64,000 bases of DNA from assembly GCA_036898135.1 (NCBI GenBank), contig JBAHVR010000302.1:381001-445000 (forward strand), in the 5' to 3' direction. Positions 13,611 to 25,165 of the stretch are shown in pieces. This DNA comes from Oncomelania hupensis. Its lineage: Eukaryota; Mollusca; Gastropoda; Littorinimorpha; Pomatiopsidae. The first letter of the stretch is position 1. Every line of letters begins with the position of its first letter. The translations under genes were made by a program, and so were the position numbers. The notes below the pieces were generated by a model. The model was not told where the DNA came from. It ran no database searches and was given only the letters and a program-made list of their open reading frames with translations.

Positions 13611-14478
13611 CAAACCACACAACACACCCCAACTGCAACTATCACACCATCACTTTAACCGCTCCCTCCACCTCCATTCCCCCCCCCCCACACACACTCA
13701 AAGATAATGGTGCTGGAAATATTGTGATGCATACCTAAACACTGACACATGAGTATAAAGGGGGCGCAGGTCACACTCTAAAAACATCAACAATTACTCC
13801 TCATGATTAATTCTGTGCGTTGCAGCCGCCGTGGCATTGGAATATTGTTGCGTTTCCCAACCTGTTACTGACTTCTCTTGTTAGTCTGTTTGTCTGTTCT
13901 TATTACATTTGTACTATGAAAGTTCGTCGTTGGTGAACTATGGTCGCCACTCGATACTCCATTGGCGTATTACCAGACTAGTTTTAAGACGAGATAAAAG
14001 ACGACAAGGAGACAAAAATAAAGAAGACGTTCAAATATTAAAACAGAACACAAAGCCTCAACACATATTTCCTGCCAAAATTCTTCTTCAGGAGTCATAT
14101 CCAACCCAGTCATATCGACAATACGGTATGGAAAGATCAACAGCAATCCTCATCAAACCTCGCCTCGGTCATATTGTTTTTAATCGTTTTAAAAAAAATC
14201 TAAACTGCTTAAAATTCTATTATCTTTATAATTTTTTCTCCGTGTGTTCCTTAAAATCAGAAAGAACTTTAGTATGATAAAAAATGTAAATGCCAATGCT
14301 GTTTGTTTAAATTTTTAGGAGGCGATGAATGTTTTACCCGAAAAAAAAAGCAATGCGTGACAATGGTTAAATATCAAATACATTTTGAAAATTCTGTTTT
14401 ATATTCACGTCAACGTCCGCGCAATAGTGTGCTATCTGTGAAATTCTCAAACGGACGGATTCATTTGCAATAGAATTG
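13611..14478. other. No gene recognised
   Basis: C-rich sequence at 13676-13700 and unassigned sequence. An open frame at 13909-14277 of about 120 codons shows no family resemblance and no splice or start context that would support it. Confidence 0.4.
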
Positions 14479-14638
14479 TGTAGCAATTGTCCAATGATGG
14501 TATGGTTTTGTGTAGCAATTGTCCAATGATGGTGAGGTTTTGTGTAGCAATTGTCCAATGATGGTATGGTTTTGTGTAGCAATTGTCCAATGATGATATG
14601 GTTTTGTGTAGCAATTGTCCAATGATGGTATGCTTTTG
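14479..14638. repeat. 32-bp minisatellite, five units
   Basis: Five tandem copies of a 32-bp unit beginning TGTAGCAATTGTCCAATGAT, at 14479, 14511, 14543, 14575 and 14607, with one to three differences between units. No spacers alternate with the units, so this is not a CRISPR array. Confidence 0.95.
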
Positions 14639-14701
14639 TGGGAGGGAGTTTGGGGTTAGTCATTATAATAATATAGGCCATGAATGTTAGTTATTGATGT
14701 C

Positions 14702-14925
14702 CCACCACCGTGTTGCTCAGTGGTAGATTGGTTGCCAGACAGACCTATGACCCAGGTTCGAATCCCGTGGTGGGCAATACAAAAGCTTTTTTTTTTGTAC
14801 TGTCCATTTTAGCAGTATAATTGCTTTGGTGGTTCAATGTCGATACTCCGTCTTCCCGGGGAAGGTTATCCCCGACTGTCATATCGCCAATGGTGGATGT
14901 AAACGTTAAACTTCAATGGTTCTCT
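14702..14925 (+). mobile_element. tRNA-derived SINE (SINE-B)
   Basis: A tRNA-like head: an A-box-like GTTGCTCAGTGGTAG at about 14713 and B-box GGTTCGAATCC at about 14754. A body shared with 12805-12990 and 59140-59375 follows, ending GTAAACGTTAAACTTCA. This is one of the more complete copies of the family here. Confidence 0.8.
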
Positions 14926-14940
14926 CATCAATTATTAAAT

Positions 14941-15384
14941 TGACGTGTGTGTGTGCATGTGTGCGTGCCCGTGTGTGTGTTTGTGAGTGCGCGTGCCTGA
15001 GCACTTGTTTTCCAAGAGTATGGCAAATAACATGTGTTACTTGGGTGAATAAATTCTGTATTCGATATAAAAAAAACTACGTTATCTCGTGACACGATTT
15101 CACATGACACATCGGGCCTGCGACATAAATTTCCATGAAAATAAGTCTCACATTGACAGGACTTTCCTTGAAACCCACACTCAGCCACAATTATTTTACT
15201 GCAACATTTACTTCCAGATCACGCCTGATGAGACAGTGTCACATAATCACATTTTCACCGATTAGTGCCTCAGAGGGTGACTCTATTTTACGATGAAATG
15301 AATCTCTACCGGCATGATGCTAAACATTAACGTGACTTTACTATAAATGTTGATCTTTATTTATTTTGTATTGGGCCAAATTCG
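14941..15384. other. GT tract, then no gene recognised
   Basis: An imperfect GT/GC tract at 14944-15000 directly follows the SINE-B copy. The remainder to 15384 has no supported feature. Confidence 0.5.
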
Positions 15385-15640
15385 GGCCGCTTTCTCAGCG
15401 AAAGCGCTGCTTCCGCAAGAGCGGCGCCATCCAGGACAGAGAGGGTGGAGGAGGCGAGGGGGCATGGCCTGGCCTGGGAAGGAAGAGGATCTATAGTGTA
15501 TGCTGGTTGTACTGGTGTTTCTAGAACTCACCGGTCTAGAATATGAGCGTCAGGATCTTTAAAGTCCGTGCGGCGGAATGCAGGCGTACACAGACTAGAC
15601 TTCGGTTTCCACTCTCGGAGTAATATTGAAGCTATCCCGA
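15385..15640 (-). mobile_element. SINE-A fragment
   Basis: On the minus strand it matches the middle of the full SINE-A at 55543-55975: ACTTTAAAGATCCTGACGCTC and the surrounding GGTCTAGTCTGTGT-like stretch. The tRNA-like head is absent. The sequence nearest 15385 is more diverged. Confidence 0.7.
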
Positions 15641-16675
15641 ATTGTAATATTGAAGCTGTGAACATAGTTGACGAGGTAGATATCATATACTACACCGGAA
15701 CCACACTCTTCTAGCCATTGTGTTTGAATTGCTGTTTACCTATAACTGATACAGTGAGTTCGTAGATGACACGCTGGGGAATTTCCTGTGTCGGGCAAAG
15801 CTTGAAACAAACAACAGTGAACACCCCTGTTTATTCCAACTCATTTCACATAATAGGCTACAAGTTAGTATACTATGTATTATAATTAGTCAAAGATATT
15901 ATCACACAAGATTGGCTGGGATGGGTTTAGACTGGCTAATCAGGTACAGCATTTTGCCATATTAAAATGACAAATGCAACAACAAAATGCAAACGTGGAT
16001 TCTCTCTAAGGCAAACTTGATTTTTGTTTTTAAAAAAATTCAAAACAAACTTGAACTGTCTCTCTATGCAAAATTTGATTCCTCTTTTATGCAAACTCGA
16101 ATCCCCTCCAATGCAGGGGTCAGCCCAGTGTTCCGCCTGGTATATCAATGTTCCACCCAGATCTATGTTCCTTCGAGTCTATGTTACCCCAATATAAATT
16201 CCGTTTTGGATTCCCTGTAATAATTATTGGGAAAAATATTTCATTACAAAGAAATGCAAATAAACAAACAACGCAGAGGAAGCACCCACCCCCCCTCCCC
16301 GCCTTTCTCCTTTCTTCCCCCCCCACCCCCCCCCAAAAAAAAAAATCAACAAACAAACAAACAAAAACAACAACAACAAACAAACAAAACAAACAAACAA
16401 CTGAACAGTAATAGGTGTGAAAACATTATTTTCATGTCTGTAACTGTTAAGAATCAGCCGCAATAAAGGGGAATACTACACTGGGAGCAAGTCAAGCATA
16501 GACGCGCCTTGCTTGCAAAATAGTTACATGTTCCATGGAGCAACATAAAACACTTCGGCACAAGTTATTTCCCGTCAAACCTTAACGTTGTTGTACACAA
16601 AAGAACACACACAATGACTGGACTGTTATATCATGAATGATTTTGTCCTAATTCTCATTGTTTGCCATTCTACCT
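15641..16675. other. No gene recognised
   Basis: Unassigned sequence with a C-rich then A/CAAA-rich stretch at 16285-16400. ORFs across that stretch are low-complexity artefacts. Confidence 0.45.
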
Positions 16676-16795
16676 GTCCTATCCTATCCTATCCTATCCT
16701 ATCCCGTAGCTCGAAAGCCGTTGGGGCACTAAAAATGATCGTTTAATCAGCGTATCCCATCTTTCTCTGTTCTCAGCAAACCTCAATCATTGCAC
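16676..16795 (-). pseudogene. RTE 3' end, about 120-bp fragment
   Basis: Begins with CCTATCC units (the inverted GGATA tail, 16676-16704), followed by the end of the RTE ORF in antisense. It is strongly 5'-truncated and diverged. Confidence 0.85.
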
Positions 16796-17064
16796 AAAAA
16801 AAGTTCTCTTTAATGGGACAGGAAAAATACTAATGTTCAGTAATAGCAGGCTATTGGATGCAGTCAATGTAACATTTCAAGACTTAAATTCAATTTCTAT
16901 TTCGTCTTCTAATAGCGATCTACCTGCCTATACACCACATGTTTGAGTGATAGATGTGTGTTTGTTGTGTTTTGTGACAGTGTGTGAAACATGTGAGTGT
17001 CTATGTTAGTATAGATCGCCGCGATGTGAGCCTGATTGTGATTAGGGGAAAGTGGGTACATAAT

Positions 17065-17082
17065 ATTTATTATTATTATTAC

Positions 17083-17140
<58 letters not shown>
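17065..17140. repeat. (TTA)n microsatellite
   Basis: About 25 trinucleotide units with one ACT variant near the left end. Confidence 0.95.
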
Positions 17141-17926
17141 CAATGTGGATTATCACGGAGATTAAAACGGAAGGTCACCTAAATTATATCTCACTTAAGT
17201 TGTATGAAAATATCACATTATTCCTTGACTTTTAAGCAAGTTTTTTTTTAAAATCCCTCAGTTAATCCCTTCTCTAAAAGGAACTTTGTTCTTTTATTAT
17301 TAAACAAACGATAAAACCACATATATCAAATGAGGCTTCTAGCTCACAGGGTTTGTATAGCCACACAAGGGGGGAAGATGGGAGGGGGATGGAGGTGGGA
17401 TACACAAGGTATACATAAGGACAGCAACAACGGCACTATAGTACAAGACACAGTAGCATCTAATTGCAAACAATGACATATATTCTGAATGAAAAAAACA
17501 ACAACAACAAAACAACAACAATGATCAAACATTTGTGCCACATACATACCCAAAACAAAGGTATGCACTCAAAGGAAACAAGCGCACAAAGATGCAAGAT
17601 AAAACAAAAAACACGAATTCCTTAAAATGTCACGAAATTTCCAACTCCGTGACTGCCAGCACCTGCTGGTAAATTTATCATAGGTTTTATCTTTTTTCAT
17701 GGACTTGGGCGTCACATTATTTCATCGTCAGAGAAAATCACAGAAATGTCGTCTTTGATTAAAGGAAAAAAGCAATCCTAAGGAAATGAAACCAAACCGA
17801 AACGTAACAAAACAAATCAAAACCAAACTAAACAAAACGTGCAATCCAGTATCGTGCTAAAACAAGATATCCATGTCAATTCGTCATTTGCAGCCCGACA
17901 AAAGTAAACAATTGTCCCTCCCCTCC
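17141..17926. other. No gene recognised
   Basis: A/T-rich, A-run-containing sequence with no supported ORF or RNA gene. Confidence 0.45.
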
Positions 17927-18501
17927 TGTTACACTCATTCGATGTTAGTGTTCTTCTATCAGTGGTTGATTCAGCCCCAATGCTGAAGTACTGATGAGTG
18001 TAGCTCAGATTCGTTTATCCACGCAACCCGTTCAAACAGCCACAAGGCACGGAGTCGTATAAAGTTTTCAAACTTTATTCAGCGTTCATCAACAACTGCA
18101 TACAATCACCTTTTCACTCTCCTCTTTCACAACACAGTGTGTCCATTATATTTTTTTTTCTCTCAACTCGAGATAACCTCAGGACGTTCCAGAATGACGC
18201 GTTACAACCAATCAGAATTAACTTCGTCATCACTGTTTTACGTCATGCAACCTTCCTTTCTGTCAAAAGAATGTTCTCAAATATCCCGAAACTTCGATCG
18301 ATAGTAAACAAGCAGATCTAGAGAATTCTCCAATAATATCGACTAACGAAGATTATCAACGTTATACAAAGCTTCTCCTAACAACAATGCAAACTCAACT
18401 CAAAGGTAAATACACTCTATTATTGAATACTTTGCAAAGCGAAACGATTAGATCTATCGTGCGCGTTTCAGACATACTATCCTTCGCGTTTCAACGTAAC
18501 A
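17927..18501. mobile_element. Possible LTR, 575 bp
   Basis: Bounded by TGTTAC at the left and GTAACA at the right, a perfect 6-bp inverted TG...CA terminus. Flanks are CCTCC and CCTGG, only a 3-of-5 match. CCTGGCCCC just outside the right end could be a decayed primer-binding site (TGG start), which would make this a 5' LTR. A TATAAAG lies at 18059-18065. No internal polyprotein follows, so it is a solo or remnant LTR if it is one at all. Confidence 0.45.
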
Positions 18502-18706
18502 CCTGGCCCCCCCCCCCCCACTCCACACCACCAACAAATTAACAATAAAAAAACTAACTAAAATAAGGAGTCAACCAGCATGCACCCTTTAGACGCACCT
18601 CTATTGTCCACCATGAGATTACTTAGCTGAGGTCCATTGGTTGTGTTGTAAGCTCCTCGTCATATTATTCATTATTGCATTGTAATATAGATGACTTCAA
18701 AAACAC

Positions 18707-18708
<2 letters not shown>

Positions 18709-18759
<51 letters not shown>

Positions 18760-18797
18760 CATGATGATGATGATGAATGATGATGATGATGATAATG

Positions 18798-18865
<68 letters not shown>

Positions 18866-18896
18866 CAGCAGAAGAAGAAGAAGAATGATAAGGATG

Positions 18897-18972
<76 letters not shown>
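18709..18972. repeat. Compound trinucleotide cluster (TAA, GAT, GAA, ACT)
   Basis: Successive arrays of AAT (18709-18758), GAT (18760-18790), AAT (18795-18866), AGA (18869-18884) and TAC/ACT (18897-18972), adjoining with few interruptions. Confidence 0.95.
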
Positions 18973-19615
18973 AAGACTGCTCGTAAATAGCACGATTCCC
19001 CCAGACCTGAGTTCCAAGCGCATACGAATATAGTATAATTATTACTATATTATAATATAATCGAAAAAGCATCACAATCTCAGCTCTGAGACCATTCTAC
19101 AAAATAATAATATATTCATCATCGTTATACATATTCCCAAGTGCTACCCCCCCCCACCCCTCAATCCCCCTTGCCCCTCTCTCCCTTCACCCTCATTCTT
19201 TCCTTCTTCCACCGGCCTTCTCTCTGCCAACACTTTGCTTACTCTGTAAAAAATTGTATTGCATGGCACTTTAATCAATGCACAGAATTGCCAAAGGATA
19301 CAGTTATGGTTCCCAGTGCAGTTTGAATGAGATGGATGTGATGTGTAAACGGCAGGTATAGCCGCACTCATTGTTTGTCACAGCGGTCTCAAAAATCCGG
19401 TGACAGTTGAGGCTTATCGACTTTAAGTTCGTTCTTGTCAACAATCCAATCTGCTAGGCGGTATGACGAAGTTACTTTCACCACTCTCTTCCCCCCTCCC
19501 AACATCCTGAACAGTTCCCCCAAAGGTCAAATTGAGGATTCGAATAAAATATATTTGACTCCTTTCTGCACAGACTACTATCTGAGAGACAGACATAGAG
19601 AGAAAGACACACACA
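18973..19615. other. No gene recognised
   Basis: Unassigned sequence with a C-rich stretch at 19146-19160. No supported coding region. Confidence 0.45.
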
Positions 19616-19688
19616 CAGAAGAAGAAGAAGAAGAAGAAGAAGAAGAAGAAGAAGAAGAAGAAGAAGAAGAAGAAGAAGAAGAAGAAGA
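19616..19688. repeat. (GAA)n array, left part
   Basis: About 24 GAA units on the plus strand. The same strand orientation resumes at 20196, beyond the foldback element. Confidence 0.95.
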
Positions 19689-20195
19689 CACCCGAGACAC
19701 ATTGGTCGAAGGCTACTAGAAGCATGCTGTAGTAGTCGCCTCAACAGGCCATAAAGCATGCTCTCATGCTTCAGAGCACTGCTTCCTATACGCTTCAAGC
19801 CTTGACCAATGAACTCATGAAAATAGAAAACGTAAGTTTCGTCTTCTCTAGGGGACGAATTAGGTCAAACTGTATTTGTTTCTAGGTCAACTGTCTTTTA
19901 CGAACAGTTTGAGAATGTTTTTGAACCGTTTGTTGACGCCGGATAGTGTCCTTACTTGGTTTCATACAATTTAAGAATCCAACAAAGCAAATGGGTTTTT
20001 GAGACGGAAAGAGCGGAATGTTGTAGAGTAACATTCTGTGTATATTTACAGTGAAATTGCGCTTTTTCCGTCACAATAGAGCTTGAAGCGTATAGGAAGC
20101 AGTACTCTGAAGCATGAGAGCATGCTTTATTGCCTGTTGAGGCGACTAGTAAAGCATGCTTCTGGCAGCCTTCGACCAATGTGTACCGGGTGCAG
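19689..20195. mobile_element. Foldback (long inverted repeat) element inside the GAA array
   Basis: Two arms of about 115 bp, 19689-19803 and 20081-20195, are inverted copies of each other (both read ACACATTGGTCGAAGGCT inward from the outer ends) around a spacer of about 280 bp. GAA units flank both outer ends in the same orientation, so the GAA array is not part of the inverted repeat. This suggests a MITE-like or foldback transposon that landed in a GAA microsatellite. No transposase is encoded. Confidence 0.7.
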
Positions 20196-20338
20196 AAGAA
20201 GAAGAAGAAGAAGAAGAAGAAGAAGAAGAAGAAGAAGAAGAAGAAGAAGAAGAAGAAGAAGAAGAAGAAGAAGAAAAAGAAGAGAAGAAGAAGAAGAAGA
20301 AGAAGAAGAAGAAGAAGAAGAAGAAGAAGAAGAAGAAA
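20196..20338. repeat. (GAA)n array, right part
   Basis: About 47 GAA/AAG units with two small interruptions near 20275-20285. It continues the array that begins at 19616. Confidence 0.95.
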
Positions 20339-20532
20339 CTTTAGGGAGACAAACCTAGAGAAATAAATTAATCAGAAAATTCATGAAAGCATAAATATAA
20401 AAATAAATAATTAAATTACTCTTAAGAAAGAAAGAAAGAGAGAACGAAAGAATGAAAGAAGGAAAGAAAAAACGTAAATAAGGTTATAAAGGAATAATTT
20501 ATATATTTTTTTTTAAATACATAAGCACTCAC

Positions 20533-21378
20533 ATGTAAAGATGTTCTCGACGTGGACGGCATGTGGTGACGATGCAGGGAGTTTGGTGATTCTGACTCTT
20601 CTTGTCTGACCTTGCTCTGCTTGTCGGCTATAGCTTTGCATTTCCCACTATGGCTCGCCACTGGGACACTGGAACTGTTTGGGGTGGACTGTCCGGGTGG
20701 CCCTGGCTCTGGTGCTGCCGAACGTACAAAAGGAGCGCAGGTTGGTTTCCACTGCTCTGAAGAGGAAGGCCGCCCAGATGGGACAGCACTATTGGTTGAC
20801 GAAGAAAAGTTGTTGGTCCGCAATTTGCCTCTGGCCTTTTCATTGTCTTGACGAGTTGTATCTTTGTTTTGTTGTGCCTTACTGTTGTTTCTAACATTGG
20901 TATCATTAGCGTCGTCGACATAACCAGGGATTTCAGTCCAAGACATGGCTCTGGAAGCTGAATGAGCATTGTCGGGAGCTTCCACAAACACACCTTTCTC
21001 CAGCTCCGCTGATGATGGCGGGCTTTGGCCTGTGATTTTACCTACCTGAGATGTAGACGTTGACGCTGCTATCGTCTGTGGCTTCTGTTCGGTTGCTTTA
21101 CGTTTTCTGTCTCTATTTTCAATAATGTCTTCCTTATCATCACCGACACTCGTTTTCGCATTTCGAAGACCAGTTTCTTTCAGTCCCTCGATGTCTGCTG
21201 AGACATGAACCGTCGCCATTGTCAAAACCACGTTGTCATTTCTCTTAACGTTGTTCTTTAAAGATCCGGCCTTTAGGGAAGACAAGCTTTCTCCGTCCGC
21301 TGATTTTCTAGTTTCCGGTGAGTGTGGACATGAGTCTTGCTTGTGCTTTCTTGCATTTTCCAACGTTGTCTTGGGCAT
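20533..21378 (-). CDS. Candidate host exon: Ser/Pro-rich, disordered, unknown protein
   Basis: A 282-codon open frame starting at ATG 21378, with an in-frame TGA 15 bases upstream. It ends at H282, where the DNA reads CAT then GTGAGTG, a good splice donor in phase 0 (intron from 20532). Beyond that point the frame runs into A/T-rich low-complexity sequence, which supports the donor. The protein is rich in Ser, Thr, Asn, Lys and Pro with no hydrophobic core, no membrane segment and no domain I recognise. A basic cluster (RDRKRKATEQ, near residue 92) could be a nuclear signal. Upstream, AAAATGGCGG at about 21417 on the plus strand resembles a YY1 site, common near promoters. No downstream exon was found. 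It is the only region that looks like host coding sequence rather than a transposon, but it could be a decayed ORF. Confidence 0.45.
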
Positions 21379-21574
21379 TGTACAAGTTCTTGTTCACAAC
21401 CTGGCAGACTGGAAGAAAATGGCGGTTGGGGTTGTGTAATTTAGTGCCAGATGAATATAAATCAGTGCTTGCATGAGCTATTTATTACGCTTATGAAATT
21501 AGTATAAAGATGTCATTGTATGTTTCGACTCTGAATGCGGAAGCTTTCTTTATTAAACCCCTTACATGTTCTAA

Positions 21575-21735
21575 AATGTTCAATACTCCGTATTCACATG
21601 TTCAATATTCAAATGTTCAATATTCAAATGTTCAGTATTCAAATATTGAATTTCAATATTCAAATTTTTTATGTTTAATATTCCAATGTCCAATAATTAC
21701 GTTTTCATATTCAAATGTTTAATATTCAAACACTC
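21575..21735. repeat. Degenerate short tandem repeat (TTCAAATGTTCAATA type)
   Basis: Repeated TTCAAATG, TTCAATA and ATATTC words over about 160 bp, mostly in 10-15 bp steps. It reads as an old, diverged minisatellite. Confidence 0.8.
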
Positions 21736-22352
21736 GATGTCAAAATGTTATTCTCTTCAATGTTTCCCAACTGCCTGCTATTTTCGTTCTCTTCTAAAAT
21801 CTCACTTGCGCAGAACTTTTTTTTTAAAAACTGTCACCCGTATGGACCTCTCAAAATGATATGCTGCCTTCAATGTGCTTGTCTTCTGTACTGCTGGTTA
21901 TTCACCTATCTAACAGTATTATGTGTCTTCTGTTGCTATGTACTAACTCTACCACCCTCATCCATCCCTTTCCTTCCCCTCCTCTCATCTCTCTCTCTCT
22001 ATCTCGCTCTGTTTGTTTCGTGTGCCTGTATTGTATCCTCCCTTTTCTCCTCGCGACCTTCACACTCCGCACTCACCCCACACTCCCTTTCATGTGCTTA
22101 CCTGTACAACAAGTTGTTTTTTTTTCAATGTTAAGTCACCATGCAGCATTCAAATGCTTTACTTATTAACCCATCACTGTCTGCGAACTAGGCATTCTTT
22201 TCCTAAAAGGTGAAAAAAAAAACCACATTTCCACAGTTCCCACGAATAATAGTGTCAACGGGATAATTAGGCATCAGGACCCCGTCAGCCTAACTGGTAG
22301 CTTATACAGCAGAACGGTCATGATTAATTCACACGAGTTTTAAGAGATCTAA
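21736..22352. other. No gene recognised
   Basis: C/T-rich sequence without a supported ORF. A poly-T run lies at about 22107 and a poly-A run at 22213. Confidence 0.45.
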
Positions 22353-22362
22353 CGAAGCATAG

Positions 22363-22949
22363 TTAGTGAGTTAGTTACTCATTATTTATAGGGTCCAGCG
22401 GACTGCAAAGAGCCGAATCAGGACCACAGCTTGGTTGAAAGAGGGCTCAACCCTGATCTTTATAAAAGATGTGCTGAAACAAGCCTAATGGTAACACTGA
22501 AAGCTCTCCACCAGCCGGTCACTTTACAATATAGGCATCCCATGCAAGGGACGCTGAGGCTTTACTCTAATGTATTGAACCCCCGTTGCAAAAACAAAAT
22601 ATAATATAAACATCGTTATAAAATATTAACAAAACGCATACATATTAAATGCCCACATTGCTAAATAATAATCCCATATAAAGCCATTGTGACTATTTGG
22701 CAGAAGGCGTCCAATATCCTCAAGCTGACCCAACAGACCCCATACACATAAGAGGAGGTTGGGGATTTTTTTTTTTAAAGAAAAAAGGTAGATGACTGGT
22801 CTAGCGAAGAAGATAGTAGATTGATAGAACAGATTAGGAACGAGAACGAACAAATGAGAATGACAGAAACAGTGGGAAATTAAAGCATTACATTTCCACA
22901 AAGTGGGGATACTATTTATACAGAAACCCCCGGCAAGCCAACGGGGGTC
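22363..22949 (-). mobile_element. Family X retroposon, full-length-like copy
   Basis: An antisense match to the 44959-45569 and 62479-63041 units along its whole length. The 3' part reads GGGTCCAGCGGACTGCAAAG at 22391 on the plus strand, and the 5' part, GTGGGGATACTATTTATAC, is at about 22903. The tail is of AACT/AAT type. CGAAGCATAG (22353-22362) and CGAAGCGTAG (22950-22959) flank it as a 10-bp target duplication with one mismatch. No ORF of note. Confidence 0.8.
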
Positions 22950-24172
22950 CGAAGCGTAGGAATTATGGAGTGAGGTGGTTGTTAAGAAAACGAACAGTTG
23001 ATAAATTAATACATGATTTCTGTGCAAAGTGGAAAAATTAAAAGGAAGGTTTAAGATAGGTCTCATGAAAAAGACTCTCTATGTCTAGGAAGTCAACTGA
23101 ATAGCGATGCACAGCGACTTAGGCAACATTCCAAAAGAAAGGCCTGAAAATGCCCCCACAAAAAGGAAGTGGTCTATGTTCTCCCAGACAATAAATTACA
23201 CTGTTACATTGTTATGATGATCACTATGCCGCTAAAATATATGCTGATACAGCAATGTTACAGTCGGTTAGGCGATAAATAATATTCCATTCATTATTTA
23301 AAAAAAAAAGCGGGAAAGAAAATTAGGTCTTACCTAGTATTTGCTGTCTTTAGAACAACTTCAATCACTGGTGACTATAACATTTCAGTCAAATTATTTG
23401 TTCCATTCTCCTATTAGTTAACAAAAGGACGTTTTACTTTTTTATTTTATTTAGAAAAACTATTTTATTTTAATGTGTATTTCTTAATTATTTTCTTTTG
23501 TATAATATCTCTCTGATGAAGTTAGTTAATTCGGAAGAACTTTTTTTTTTTTTTTAATTTAGTCTTTTCGTTTCCAGGATGTGACGGGCAAATTCAGCGC
23601 ACAAACACACATTCTCTAAATCACTTTCCCAGTATTTGTTTTAAAAAAAATACTGCGTTTTCTTCGCTAAGTTTGCATTGAACATTTGTATTCCTCCGTA
23701 AACCTACATGTGCCAACCTTCCCAAAAAATTTCAAGTCATGGGTCCTGTGTTCAAAGCCCACAAAAGGTTGGCGCTTAACAATAAATTTCGAGCCCTGAG
23801 TTCTGAGTTCGAATAGTGTTATTAATTAATTAATTTATTTATTTATTTATTAAATTTGCGAAGATGACGTCCAACACAATATTCGACAATATGAATGGCC
23901 AACTCTGTGGTCGCCCGGTGATTAAAAAAAAACAAAACAACAACAGTTCCCGCTAAATCACAGCTGCCAATAATCCGCAGGTCCCGATCAGCGAGCACGG
24001 AGTAACAACAGGACGCGTCAGTCGACGATGGCTGATTGACGTCTGATCACACGCTTCTTCTACATGAGAATGGTGAATTCCTACGTATTTCTTTGCATGA
24101 CTCTGGTGAAAGCAATTAAGATTATTTATTAGAATACCCATGCAGCCACGTCTCATCCTCCCTCATCCCCCT
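22950..24172. other. No gene recognised
   Basis: Unassigned A/T-rich sequence. Contains T- and A-runs (23541-23556, 23925-23935) and an ATTA/ATTT-rich stretch at 23820-23853. Confidence 0.45.
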
Positions 24173-24476
24173 GGCTGTAAATATTTATACTGTTTTTCCT
24201 CCTGAGCCTAACCGGGCATATAAATAGCTGTGAATAGGTTTTTGCTATTCTATTTCTGTCTTTTTTGTCATTTATGTACATAGTTGTAAATACTCTAGTT
24301 CTGTCTTTTTTTTCATTTGTGTACATAGTTGTAAATAGTTTGTACCTTTCCTGTTCCGTCTTTTGGTGTATTGTAGCAAAAGCGATGTTTTATCGTGTGC
24401 ATGTATTTATATGTAATGACTATGTAAAGCGTGGTGAGTCTGGTCATAGGCTGGAGTACCCGCTATATAAAAATCC

Positions 24477-24565
<89 letters not shown>

Positions 24566-24566
24566 C
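24173..24566 (+). mobile_element. LINE 3' UTR fragment with (TTA)n tail
   Basis: Nearly the same sequence as 60685-61037: GGCTGTAAATATTTATACTG, CATAGTTGTAAATAGT, GGTCATAGGCTGGAGTACCC, then CCGTTATTATTA. In that copy it follows a LINE C-terminal coding tail, so this is a 5'-truncated copy containing only the 3' UTR and the tail (about 89 bp of TTA). Confidence 0.8.
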
Positions 24567-25154
24567 CCTTATTATTTTAACTCCTTACAAGTCATTCTAT
24601 CCTTCACTCCCTGAGGAAAAATTACATTATCTGGAAAGTTGGAGAGCACTCTTTTACCAAAGATATTCATTATCGCCACAAAGAGTTTAACAAAAACGTT
24701 TTACTTGTACTAAGCTTACTGACTAAAGATTGGAAACTCCAGTCAGTGTCATGCGTGGTGATGTAAGCATATCGCATAGAAAAGAGAAAAAAATCACTGT
24801 TTTTAAGGTACATGCAAAAATAAAGTAATTGTTCTAGCATAGCTTTGGTATCTGGACAAAGAATTGCTCAAAACACTACACCTGAAATAAAGATTTAAAT
24901 AGTTCAAGCCGCCCAAAAATGCTAACTTGTTGCATCACGCCCTGCACCACTAAGCCCCTTTAACCTACTTAATGAAGTCAAATACACACTTTATTCCAAT
25001 TTATTCAAAAAGGATTGTGGCTTAGTGAAGCGGCAAACCAATCACTCATACATTGAAACCGCATAAGACAACAAATTAAAATGGATCTTAGGACATCAAA
25101 TGTACACATACAGCTTTCAGCACATGTTTAACAATGCAATTGTATACAAACTAT
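24567..25154. other. No gene recognised
   Basis: Unassigned single-copy-like sequence. It includes the insertion target ATATAAACTAT at its right edge (25155-25165). Confidence 0.5.
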
Positions 25155-25165
25155 ATATAAACTAT

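Noticed and set aside
13909..14277. A possible small gene
   Set aside because: Composition and context look random; no homology pattern, promoter or splice signals.
14479..14638. Regular 32-bp repeats that could suggest a CRISPR array
   Set aside because: Units are directly tandem with no unique spacers and no cas genes, and the host is an animal.
20083..20366. Poly-Glu, poly-Lys and poly-Arg ORFs
   Set aside because: They are three frames of the same GAA microsatellite. The same holds for 19435-19798 and 36736-37292.
25100..25165. An ATG upstream of the 25-kb RTE copy as the native start
   Set aside because: It lies in flanking DNA before the target duplication; the RTE part begins at 25166.
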